From positions 44,659,559 through 44,723,558 of the forward strand of contig NC_057765.1 of the NCBI RefSeq assembly GCF_010389155.1: a DNA stretch of 64,000 nucleotides. Reading direction: 5' to 3'. The position numbers and the translations under genes were made by a program. This DNA comes from Erigeron canadensis. Its lineage: Eukaryota > Streptophyta > Magnoliopsida > Asterales > Asteraceae. Shown piece by piece: positions 48,464-58,969 of the stretch. Position 1 is the first letter of the stretch, and every line of letters starts with the position of its first letter. The notes beneath the pieces were generated by a model that saw only the letters and a list, made by a program, of their open reading frames with translations, did no database searches and was not told the origin of the DNA.

Positions 48464-48990
48464 TAACTTATCATGCATTTACGAAAACATGAATACAATA
48501 AGTGATATCCAGAAAATAGAACGACAAAATCATGAAATTACACCTAAGGGGCAACACATCATGATTAACTATCATTCAATCTCCTAACGTTCTCACAATC
48601 CAACACACCGATCTTTGATGATAACCAAAGACTAAAAACTATATAGTAGGCTCAACTAGAAACAACCCTTTAAAAAAAAGTGCAAACATATACCGACTAT
48701 AATAACAATCATAACCACAACATAATCATAACCCTTCCTCTTTCAAAGTTGCATATGAATAATAGATTCAAGAGGAAACAAAAGTTTGTTGTATACTTCT
48801 TCGATTTTGTCTTTGAACTACTGTTTATTACTTTATATCAATGTCAAGCTATTAGCTAGTTATCCATCGTCTTAGTAGCTACTTTAGTAACTATGTCTAG
48901 CATCGAGAAATCTAAAAATTACAATCAAAAGTCATCATTTGTCGACAAAAAGTTACAACTAGCAATCAAAATATGTTTAACAATTTCCAA
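46720..48990. other. spacer with probable unclassified repeat, no gene
   Basis: The stretch from about 47290 to 48360 has the feel of a separate insertion (TATCGTTCCCACGAGGAGCG near 47330), but its ends and class were not established. No gene was recognised. Confidence 0.4.
48428..48462. repeat. (TA)n microsatellite
   Basis: A run of about 16-17 TA units. Confidence 0.95.
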
Positions 48991-48999
48991 TTTCATTTT

Positions 49000-49612
49000 G
49001 TCCAATCATGTATAATTGAGTACATAAATACTTAAGTTAATTAGTAAATTCATAAGCAATAACGTGTGATTCAGTACATTAGTTTAAACAATAGAAACTA
49101 ACAACAAAAAAAACTGCAATTACATATAGAATCAAATGTGATTCAGTACATAACTTTGGTTTAGACATTTCATCAAACACCTTGTAAGAAAAACTCTTCT
49201 TATAAATTTTCAACAACAATAACTAACGATATAACAACTCATCATATCAAAAAACAAAAATCACAGAAAGAAATTAAAAGTCATGGATAAAACAGATTGT
49301 TTATCCATTTTCATAAATGAGCAGAAATGAACTACGTAAAGTCTCACTTGATTTCCAAATCAAAGTTGATTGTACACAAAATTAAAAATGTGATTAAGCA
49401 TGGAATCCACATATATAATCAAGTTTGATAAACTAAACAATCATGTATGATTAAGCATGAAACGTAAATCCATTGATGAAAATTATGGCGCAAAGCACCA
49501 ACAGTCACATAAATATAGAATCTATATATACAATCAAGTTTGATAGACTAAGCAGGTTTATTATTACCACAAAAAATAAAGTCAATATATACAATCATGT
49601 ATGCTTGATGCA
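49000..49612. repeat. palindrome array, block 3
   Basis: Weaker members of the same family: CAATCATGTATAATTG near 49003, AATCAAAGTTGATTG near 49362, then CAATCAAGTTTGATA and CAATCATGTATGATTA words around 49418-49600. Half-sites dominate. It lies near the right boundary of the composite region. Confidence 0.65.
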
Positions 49613-49719
49613 AACAAAAAACAAAACCCTGACTGTTCCCCTAAGAATTAAACATAAATCTACAAAAAAAATGTTTATCATCTAAAATTTAACTGTTCAT
49701 TAGTTTTAAAAATCAAACA

Positions 49720-50096
49720 AAACCCTAAATATATGGAAAAACTCCCTAACAAATGAAAACACATAAAAGTAACAATACAAAAAGATATAAACGATCAAAT
49801 GATAACATTACAAGGATCGGCCAGTGAAAATCTCGGCACAAGCTGGTTGTCACTGCCGCTAAGAGGCCGTTTCTCATTCCTTGATTATTGAGAAATTTGG
49901 CCGTAAAAACATAGGGTTTTAAGAAAGAGAAGAGACAGAGAGAGAGACGACGGTGATAGGAGAGTGAAGATTCGCCGGCGGTTTGAGAGAGATGAGAGAG
50001 AAAGAGAGAGATAACGGTTTGATTAATGAGAGTGTGTTTGAATGAGAGGGAGTAAGGAAGAGGATAAGTGGAAGAGTGGAGAAAGAGCAGGATGGG
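49720..50096. other. leader-like GA-rich stretch, no gene assigned
   Basis: GAGAGAGA-rich DNA at about 49920-50090 with a GCCGGCGG word near 49973, mirrored in style by a CCGGCGAT-containing stretch at about 42550-42680 on the other side. Minus-strand open frames here have no recognised motif. Confidence 0.4.
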
Positions 50097-50598
50097 CAAA
50101 AAGACCATAATACCCCTCCGTGTTGTTTTTTAAGTTTATAAAAGTTAATAATCAGATCTAATCTCAACCATTGATTTCATGAAATGGAAGGCCAGGATTT
50201 GGCCCTTAGTTTCCAAAGAAAATCTAGGATGCAAATGAACAAACTTCAAAACCTGATCGATTGAGTGACATGCGTAGTGAATCTAATACGGACGTGTTTC
50301 GACTGGAAACAGAATGTGGGGTGACGAATTGTTTAAAATTGACTGCAAATGGTGAAAGATGATGACAATGATGATTATAATAAATGATAGTTTCGGTTAT
50401 GTTTATGGAAAGAGCTGAAATTAAGCGGGGTCACGAATTTGTTTAAAACTTTAAATGCCTTTTTAAATTGGTGCAAATTAAAGAAAATTAATATTAGTAT
50501 CACAATTATTAAGTTATTTACTAGTATATGTTTTATAATAAGATGTACAAGTTAGTAAAAATATATATATGGTAACATTTCCATAACAAAATGCTTTA

Positions 50599-50910
50599 TC
50601 TATACTACTTATTAAAGAAAATACCCCCATGTTGAAAGTTACATAGGGGAAAATGTCTAAAATGCTCTTCCATGTAATATTTTCATCTAACCACCCTTAA
50701 ATATGTAATATTTTTACTTAGCACTAAAATATTTTTACCTACACTACCATTTAACATTAATGATTAAGTTATACTATCAATTCTTTATTTTTTTAAAATA
50801 TCCCCATTAATAATCTACATCAATCGACGTCTCATCTACCACAAATAGTCGCATCTACCACCACATCGTCGCCGCCACAACTACCGCTCATTGCGCGGGT
50901 AACGTGCTAG
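50599..50910 (+). mobile_element. short non-autonomous Helitron
   Basis: Starts TCTATACTACTTATTAAA after an A and ends TTGCGCGGGTAACGTGCTAG before a T. Its last 20 bases are identical to those of 31358-31635, so the two belong to one family. Confidence 0.85.
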
Positions 50911-51269
50911 TAATATTAATCTAGATCAATTTTATTACATCAATTCAACCTCAATCATTTTTTAAAGTGGCTATTAAATGATACAAGGTTAAAAATAAAC
51001 AAACGGTTTCTATCGGTCAAGGACCAACATTTCTTTCCTCCTTGTTTCATTCTTCTCGGTTATACAACGAACGAATCCGACTTATAAAAGCAACGATGTC
51101 TGTTTAGTTTTACAAAGAGATGAGGGAAGGGATGAATCTTCAATAGGACGAAATTTATTTAATTTGGACATGTATAAGGGTGACATGATAACTTTATAGT
51201 TGTTAAAAATCCAAAATTTAGAACATATCAAGTGCTTTATTTATTAAATAAGTAGCTAGAAAGATATAA
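50911..51269. other. intergenic, no gene seen
   Basis: AT-rich sequence without recognised features. Confidence 0.5.
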
Positions 51270-51274
51270 ATGAA

Positions 51275-51434
51275 ATGGGAAATGCTAAATACAGCCCTAA
51301 GGCTGTATTTAACGTGTATAAAAAAAAACTTGTACCTTTCATATTAAAAGTCCGTCTTTTGATTTTCATGATAAATGTACAAACAATTTATGCACCTTAA
51401 ACACAGCCCTAGGGCTGAATTTAACAAACCCCAT
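51275..51434. mobile_element. 160-bp MITE with ~37-bp terminal inverted repeats
   Basis: The left end ATGGGAAATGCTAAATACAG and the reverse complement of the right end ATGGGGTTTGTTAAATTCAG are similar, and the pairing continues through CCCTA(A/G)GGCTGT. ATGAA occurs on both sides (51270-51274 and 51435-51439). The superfamily was not assigned. Confidence 0.6.
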
Positions 51435-51694
51435 ATGAAATTTGATACTAATAAAGACAAATAAAAAGGTGTGAGTACTCTTTATATATATGCTGTCAAT
51501 AAATTAAGAGTAATAAAAGCAACAGCGCGTTAGATATAGCATTAAAACTAGTCATCCTACATAACATGGTAACTAGCTACCTAGTTAGATACGAGTATAT
51601 AACTACCAACGACCAACGTTTGACCAAATCTTTAGTTAGATATATATATGAAAACCAACGTTTGACCAAATCTTCCATGCATGTAGACAACTAA

Positions 51695-52941
51695 TTAATT
51701 GGGTAGAATCTTTGAAATGGGTAAATAACTAGACAAGATCTGTCGAGCCAACATCTCAACGTCCACTTCTTCAAACAATGCGTCTTCGAACGAAGCCGCA
51801 TAATCATCGTTGCCACAAAAACATGATGTTTCGACCGAAGTTTGTCCAAAACCTACCGATGTGAGCGTAGAACTGGATACCGACTTAGATGGTGCTGCTT
51901 GTGGAACGTTTGTTGGTGGTAATTGGTACATTAATGAACGGTCTTTTAAGATTGAAAGACGTGCTTGTACATGTGCTAATTGGGCTTGCAAATTATTAAC
52001 CTGTGTATATATTCAAACATAATAATTACATAAGCAAATGGTCAAACGGCATACATAAACAAAATTAACCACAGTAAAGATAATGATTCGGCTCAAAACA
52101 TTTGAAAACACTCGATTGTATACCGGTACATACCAAATCCAGATGTATGTAAAAACTATTTTTTTTCGACTTTTTGACCAATTCTTCCAACCCAACCATA
52201 TTAGTATATTACAATCAAAAAAATTACTGTAAATATTTTACCAAGGCCATGTGCATATAAGTCCAAACCTCTTGCACCAAAATGCATATAACAAAATTAA
52301 GATTCAAAATATCTCTACACTACTAAATATGTATCAAATTAAAGCTATATTAATCTTGACCTGTGAGACCTGTCTAATTCAGGACCCAAAAAAAAAAATT
52401 ATAAGAAAAAAAACTCACATATTTTAAGATATTTGAAACAAGGCACCCTATAGTTTATAAAAATGTCATATTTAATTACTCTCGCATTTCATACATCATT
52501 ATTTTTTAAAAGTTTCAAAAGTGAGAAATAATCTATAAACCTTTTATTATGACTTGTACTTAAATTTACATATAGCTACTCATAAGAATCATGTTAAATA
52601 CTAAAATATATGCAAAAGTGTGTGTGTGTGTGTGTATATATATACTCGGCAAATTAATAATTAATTAACCTGTTGCTGTAGGTTGAAAACATGAGCAACA
52701 CAACCATAGACAGGGTCTTTGACTCTAGAGACGGCCTCATAACACAATGAAACGACAGCGTCTAAGCGCTTGTTTGCGGGTAGCAGAAGGAGAAACTTAG
52801 CAGCATTTTTGGCTCCAAACACCCTATGGACTGCCTCAAAGTCGGCCGTACCACGTTCATCTGGCTCAAAATATGGTGCAAAAACACAAGTTTTCATACA
52901 TTTCCTCCTCAAAAACTTACATGCCCCACATGGACCAATAC

Positions 52942-53022
<81 letters not shown>

Positions 53023-53023
53023 T
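51695..53023 (-). CDS. LOB-domain (LBD/ASL) transcription factor with poly-Asn start, 2 exons
   Basis: Exon 1 is 53023-52670 and exon 2 is 52000-51695; joined 660 nt, 219 residues, GT-AG intron. LBD proteins are plant-specific DNA-binding factors of organ boundaries, lateral roots and vascular tissue. The LOB domain follows directly after the Asn tract: zinc-binding C32-x2-C35-x6-C42-x3-C46 (CGACKFLRRKCMKTC), the GAS block around FGAKNAAKFLLLLPANKR, the conserved DPVYGC segment and a leucine-zipper-like stretch, LQAQLAHVQARLSIL. This is class I organisation; the text recalls the LBD18/LBD19/LBD30 group, but the member was not assigned. Residues 2-27 are all Asn, coded by an (AAT)n microsatellite. 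No other in-frame ATG precedes the zinc motif, so the tract is part of the protein if the gene is expressed. Confidence 0.92.
52943..53020. repeat. (ATT)n microsatellite coding the Asn tract
   Basis: 26 trinucleotide units read as AAT on the minus strand, directly after the start codon of the LBD gene. Confidence 0.95.
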
Positions 53024-54321
53024 CTTATCTAGCTAGTTTCTTACAACTATGTGTGTGACAATGATGGGAGGAGTATGCATGTGTGTATATAAAAGATGAT
53101 ATATGATCTTAAAAGATCTTTTAAAGGCTGTGGGAATAATAGGGTGAGATAGGAAAAACTTTTGGTCAAGTAAATAGTGATGGTGGATCAGTTTTGGAAC
53201 TATTGGGGTGAACCTTTAATAGGTAAAACTTTGAGGGTAGAATTGTACTTTGCAGCCTTCTAACTTTTACTGTGTTTGTTGTCATCTTTGAGAGGGAGTT
53301 CACAAATTTTGGGTTGAATTTGCCTTTTGAAGCATTAGTAGTAGTACACGTTACACCAGAGGCTGTATCAGAAAAAAATTTTAAATGGGTCAAACTTAGA
53401 AAACTTATGAAAAATAAATTTAAAAGAGGGCAAAATGTTAAAAACCTATACAAAATTTTTAAAATTTTATGAAAAATTTAAAAATACATGACAAAATTTA
53501 AATTTGAAGGGAGGCATTGAACCCCCTTGCCCCCCATTTAGTACCGCCCCTGCATCACACCTTATTATTTTTATATTTATATTAATATATTAACTTATTT
53601 ATTAATTACCATATTAGTAAAAAAAAACTTTTACAATACTTAAAGAAAATTATAATCATAAGTAAAAACTCTATAAGACACGCAAATTCAAGCTTATCCA
53701 TATACATTTAGAAAGTTATAAATTCTTTTACTACTAAGTAAATATAAAGTTCAAGATTTAAAATATAATATACTAGTATAGTTTTTGAATTAAATAAAAA
53801 AAACGAAAAGAGAAGTTAGGGTCTGTTTTTTTTTCCCCATTAAGTGCTATATATTAAGTGGCTAAATATATAAATAATGTCTGTAAATAAAAGGGTAAAT
53901 TTATAGATAATGTTTGTTACATTACAAATTGAGATGATCATCAAATAAAAAATAAGTAATTGACGGTTATTCTTGTTTATTAAGTCAAAAAAGAAACATG
54001 AATTTTGACTAAATGCATTAAGTTTTAATTATTAAGTGTATTTTAGAAAAAAAGAACAATGCTTTATTATGTTCAATGAGGGTAAAAATAAATAAACTTA
54101 AAGATAGAGATGAAGAAATTATAAAGGTTAAATTCATGTATCAATTTTAAGCTGATTAGTTGTACACAAACTTATGGATTTTATGCATTGCTTTTCATTG
54201 ATGTAAATAATAATCTATACATATCATCTATACGAAAAATATGAAACTTATGTTGGATTTTGAGTTCAACTAAAGTATAGGGACTAAACTCGATGGTGAA
54301 AAAATCAAATTTGTCTTTATA
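53024..54321. other. LBD upstream region, with repeat-like stretch
   Basis: The promoter side of the LBD gene. From about 53340 to 53570 the sequence (AAATTTAAAA-rich, then CCCCCTTGCCCCCC and GTACCGCCCCTGC near 53555) looks like the end of a common dispersed plant repeat; boundaries unknown. No gene seen. Confidence 0.45.
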
Positions 54322-54329
54322 ATTCAGGA

Positions 54330-55162
54330 TAGGGGTGTAAGAAATGAACCGGAAAACCAAAAAACCGGTCCGAATCGCGGGATCCGAAACCGAAAAAACC
54401 GAAACCGGAAAAAACCAAAACCCGAAAAAACCGAAAACATAAAAACCGAAGTGTAACGGTTCGGTTACGGTTTTCAATATTTATTACCCGCGGTTAACCG
54501 AACCGAACCGAATTTTGATATATACCTATATATAATCATATATATGTATATTTACACATATATGTATTCCATAAATACATCATTTACATATCTCTTTAGC
54601 TAAATTTTTGTATTTGTTGTCTAAGATATTAACAATTTTACTAACTTTCTTTCACAATCTACAATTAATTTTGAATATTATAAGCAATTTTCTTATATAT
54701 ATACTCTTTTTAAGAAAAGTTGTTAACTTTGTTTAAGATATTTATCAAAAACATTAGTAATATCATATAAAAGACATTTTAAGTAGTAAATCATGATACT
54801 CTTAGATAGAAACTTGCATTGTATAAATAAAACGTTAGAAAAAAGTAATTCACAATTAGATAAAATGTATATTTATTTATAAAACAAAATATTAATGTAG
54901 TTAGATAACTATTATATATAAAAAAAAAATTAATTAATACAATGTAAATTGACTATTGTAATTAAAACTTAAACTTTATATTAGCATAACTTTAATAAAT
55001 GGTTAACCGAAAATAAAACTGAAATTAACCAACTTTTTCGGGTAACTGATTTTCAGGTAACCGAACTTAATGGTTCAAAATTTCTAACTAACCGAACCGA
55101 ACCAAAACCCGAAAAACGGTTTGAAATATCTAGCTAACCGAACCGAACCGTTTACAGCCGTA
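54330..55162. mobile_element. non-autonomous hAT-type element (833 bp)
   Basis: ATTCAGGA flanks both sides (54322-54329 and 55163-55170), an 8-bp duplication as in hAT elements. The ends TAGGGGTGTAA and, inverted, TACGGCTGTAA form short terminal inverted repeats. Both subterminal regions are packed with AACCG/CGGTT words in inverted orientation. The centre is AT-rich with no coding. Confidence 0.85.
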
Positions 55163-55170
55163 ATTCAGGA

Positions 55171-55416
55171 GGTAGTGTAAGTGTGTACAATAACAATAAT
55201 TTAGCAACGGTTCCCAACCGCCGCAAGGCGCAACCTCTATTCTTTAACTGATACCACGTGCGATTTGACCCCCCCATTAAATTTCATTTCTCTCTTTTTC
55301 TTTTGGTCTTTCTCCTTTCGTCCTTTCAATGGTCTTTTCATTTTTTCTTATCAAATCCTATCAAACTTAAACTAGATCATGCCCCATGTCATGAACTCAT
55401 GTTATCTTTGAAAAAT
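55171..55416. other. intergenic, no gene seen
   Basis: CT-rich stretch at about 55290-55340; no recognised feature. Confidence 0.4.
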
Positions 55417-55580
55417 AATAAATCCTTCTAAAATATAGTCTAAAAATTCAGTAAAATTATAAAAATGTAATAGGTGTTTCCAATTAATTATCTTTTTTAA
55501 TCTTACCCTCTGATTTTTTTATATGTCATCATCTCGTGATTAGGAGGATCATTAGGCTATTTAAGTTAGTATGATTAATC
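55417..55580 (-). mobile_element. MITE family copy A
   Basis: Aligned in reverse to 62509-62674: AATAAATCCTTCT start, CTTACCCTCTGATTTTTTT centre, and GTATGATTAATCA end. A partial further copy with a TGTCCCCTGATTTTTTC core follows at about 55600-55690. Confidence 0.6.
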
Positions 55581-55699
55581 ATTTCTCTTATCTTTTTATA
55601 TTAGTTTAAAAATCATCCTAATTCCTTTTTTTAATTTTGTCCCCTGATTTTTTCTATCTTAGTTTTTTTATAAGGATTTATCATTTCCCGATTATAGCA

Positions 55700-57249
55700 C
55701 CAACCTAGAATTTAACCTACATTTGATCATCTTCCTTAAAGTAGGTACGTATTTTGCCCCGTTTGTCCCAAATGAATGAATTATATGATTGAGTAACTCG
55801 GATGAAAAAAAAAATTGACAAATAAGAGGATACATATTCCTCTTATAAAATTAATGTGTGACAGTCATGTTTCGTCATTGAAAATATACATAAGGGACGA
55901 CACACCGCTCTGAAAAAACAAATTTAATCATAGATGGTTAAAGTCCGTCCCATCTACATACAAAACTTTGTTAATCATAAGTTCTTTATTATACTCACAT
56001 AAACACAAATATGAGATTTTAAATTAAAGAGCTTAAGGGTTAGGATTATCAACTTTATCATCTAAACGAGCTCACACTAAATTTTTTGACTTTTTGTTTC
56101 TGTTTTTTTTTATAGAAATATGGATTATTAAGAAAATAACCAAATTTTGTAAATAAAAAAAATAATAAAAATGGTGGCATTAGTTACGGTAAGAGCGCAA
56201 TGTTGGTGTGGCATCGCAGTGGAACACTGCCGACGACGCCAAATGTGTCGTGTGGTGTGACCACGCGAAGAAAAATGAGTGTTTGTGACCTTGCTAGCAA
56301 ACTGCTAGTTTTGGTTTTATTTATTTATTTTCTTTCTTTTTAAACACATAGACATACACAATTTCATATAAAAATACTATCAAAACCCCAAAAATGTTAA
56401 AACAAAATTCTAATTGTTTCTTCTTCAAACACACATAGGCCACCAATGACATTTTTTGAGAAGAAAAATGAAATGCAGAAACACAATTAACACAACGACG
56501 CCACCTGAGGGGAGCTATGGGTCGTGATCTGAAAACTATCAGCGCATAAAGAGGGCTGGTTATGGGAAATGGAAGAACTACGACACCGAGCCGGAAAAAA
56601 AAACCAAAATCAAAATACTTTATTTGAGCTATCTGCAAGGCAAATAGCAAATATTGTAAAGCTAAACAGTATAGGTGGCGGGTGTTAACGATGCTCACTT
56701 CGGGTGTGGAGACACGCTTTATCACGCCGAGCAGTGATAAGGTCGTATTCGGACCGAAGAAAACGGTCGCCAATGTGAGATGTCCACCGGGATACAATCC
56801 ACACGATATCGATGCCAACACAACAGATGTGTCATTAGGTCTTAGGATTGTAACTTTTTTTTTTTTATCTATTGCAATGTGTTTTTTTAAAAGTATTTAG
56901 GTATATCATATTTTATGATTTTGTTAACTTTTTTAGTAATTTTATGTAATGTTTTATTTTTAATGGAATTTAAGTTTTTAAATAAAATAAAAATTGTAGT
57001 GAATGGAATTGAGAGGAGTGTTGACATAAAAAAAGAGAAGTGATATTAGTACCACAAATAGTGACTTATTTACCATATTGTCTAAATTTTATAACATATT
57101 GTACAAGTCAGTAAAACACATGTGTGATAAATTTATCAATTGTTGTGGTATGAATATCATTTCACATAAAAAAACGGAATGTCGTATGAGCAAGGGGTAG
57201 ATAGATTGGTTTGAAGTGAGGGACAAAACTACAAAAGTAAAAGAAAAAC
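55700..57249. other. intergenic with two GC-richer islands, no gene assigned
   Basis: GC-richer segments at about 56165-56290 and 56490-56840. Open frames on both strands exist (plus 56682-56900, minus 56321-56821), but none has a recognised motif. These may be pieces of an unidentified mobile element. Confidence 0.35.
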
Positions 57250-57388
57250 GATTAATCAACCTAACTTATATGCCTAAAAATTAACCTAAAGTCTTAAGGA
57301 TTTGACATATGGATTCCACTAATTCTCTTTTATAATCTTGCCCCTTGATTTTTTCATATATTATCATCTTATTATTAGGCATATCTTC
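57250..57388 (-). mobile_element. MITE family copy B
   Basis: GATTAATCAACCTAA start and CTTGCCCCTTGATTTTTTC core, matching copy A and the reverse of copy C. The end with ATTATTAGGC is eroded. A more diverged relative with a TCTTATCTCATGATCTTA core lies at about 57735-57880. Confidence 0.55.
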
Positions 57389-58242
57389 AAACACACCAAT
57401 TAGGTCGAAAGAAAAAAGGTCGTGACCAATGCTAATATTTTAAGAAAACTTTGATATAAGTCATAGTCAAAGGAGTATGTTGAAAAAACAAATAGGTGAG
57501 TCAGGCAGAGGAGTGGAACAAATTAAATTCAAAGAAATAGCTCTAGCTGGGTCAAGTAACAGGGACTGTGCGTACGGATATACTAAAAGAATGAGACCTT
57601 GGTCAAATTGAGTCCGACGCTTTGATATGACTGCATGATTGGTGACTTGATTGGTCTTACAAAATTTACCCTCACCTCTTTTATGGTTTTTTTTTTAACG
57701 GACCTCTTTTATGGTTTACCCGTTTAAAAAAAAATAATTAACCATCTTATATTAACCTTAAAATTCTTTTAAAAGTTTTATGTAGATTTCACTAAAAAAA
57801 ATTTCTTCTAATCTTATCTCATGATCTTATTAAATGTAAGTAACTTATCATTAAAAAGATTTTTAAGCTAACAAAAGTTAGAATGATATATCAGCTCTCA
57901 GTATAAAAACAACATATTTTCCACAAAGGTTTGGAGAAATGGATCAACTTTTAACATCATATGCATTTTGGGTATCAACTAGTCCATTATAACGGGTTGG
58001 TCTTCATCAATGTTTATTCTCTCTTTGGGTACCAATACAAAGCATTTACGGTGAAGGAATGTAAATCAGCTTAGCTAAGCTAGACATATAATTTATGAGG
58101 ATATCATATATGCAATTGAATACATAAATATCGTCTGCAGCAAAGTGAAATTTTAGGGACAAAAATGTTTATTATTTAAAATTAGAAGGGTTAATTTTTA
58201 AAGTTTATTCTTTGCTGCATATACAGTCTGCTTTATATTAGA
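57389..58242. other. intergenic, no gene seen
   Basis: AT-rich DNA with one diverged MITE relative near 57735-57880. No genes recognised. Confidence 0.4.
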
Positions 58243-58432
58243 CTAGAGTAGTGCCCGCGCGTTGCAGCGACGATGATCTATAACGCTTTAGACACCGTAA
58301 CGGTTTATAACATTCAGTTTACTTTCATGAGATGCGTCAATGCAGGATATAACCGTATATATCATTTTAAAAATAAGTCGCGTATAAGTTGCAAAAAATA
58401 ATGAAGTGCAAACACTAACCATGAAAAATAAC

Positions 58433-58619
58433 GGAGGATGATTCCCTCAAGTTTCTTCAACTTGACTAGTCAAGTTGAGAGGATCTTGACCTTTGGATGA
58501 AAATCAAGAGCCAAGATTTAATGATACTTATTTAATCTTAGCCCTTAATTTTCAATCAAGGGTCAAGATCCTCCCAACTTGACTAGTCAAATTGGGAAAA
58601 CTTGAGGGAATCCCATTCC
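58433..58619. mobile_element. fold-back MITE with 9-bp target duplication, in the Helitron
   Basis: Arms of about 80 bp pair around a centre near 58520; the outer arm includes GATTCCCTCAAGTTT and its complement. AAAAATAAC flanks both sides (58424-58432 and 58620-58628). The 9-bp duplication suggests a Mutator-like origin. Confidence 0.8.
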
Positions 58620-58969
58620 AAAAATAACCACTTACAATTGTAGGGGAGGAGGCCAAGACAATTAAAAAAATAAATAGTCAAAGATTAATTCATATGAATA
58701 TAAAGAACATAATTGGTTTGTAATTCGTGAGTTATAAAAAGTTAATTATTGTTTAAACATTTTGTAATATAATCTATGACAATTAGGATGTTTTTTCTTA
58801 TCCGTAGCAATACCTTCAGTAATAATTTTAGAGTTAATAGGGATTTTATAACAATAGGGGTTTAGGTAATTGTGGGGTTTTTTTTATTAAGGGTAATTTT
58901 GGAATTTCAGAGATAAGGTGTGTGGAGGTAGTTTAAATGTAGAGGGTATATTAGGTAATTCAAGGGTAG

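Larger units (their letters stand above)
42350..50215. mobile_element. possible large composite DNA element with subterminal palindrome arrays
   Basis: Weak inverted repeats bound the region: AAGGGC at 42369, with the following ~90 bases up to GGGTATATTGG, resembles the reverse complement of 50097-50207, which ends GGCCCTT and includes AATACCCC. Inside both ends are CCGGCGA-containing, leader-like stretches, then arrays of CAATCA/TGATTG palindromes. No target duplication and no transposase were identified. The region could instead be unrelated repeats, so this is a hypothesis. Confidence 0.35.

Noticed and set aside
42824..49612. CRISPR-like array of short repeats
   Set aside because: Spacing is irregular, repeats are imperfect palindromes of both orientations, and the genome is eukaryotic.
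52770..53058. Plus-strand frames with poly-Leu, poly-Ile or poly-Tyr
   Set aside because: They are other-frame readings of the (ATT)n microsatellite and the LBD exon.
56321..56821. 166-codon minus-strand open frame as a gene
   Set aside because: Hydrophobic, low-complexity translation of AT-rich DNA with no motif and no supporting splice or promoter signal.
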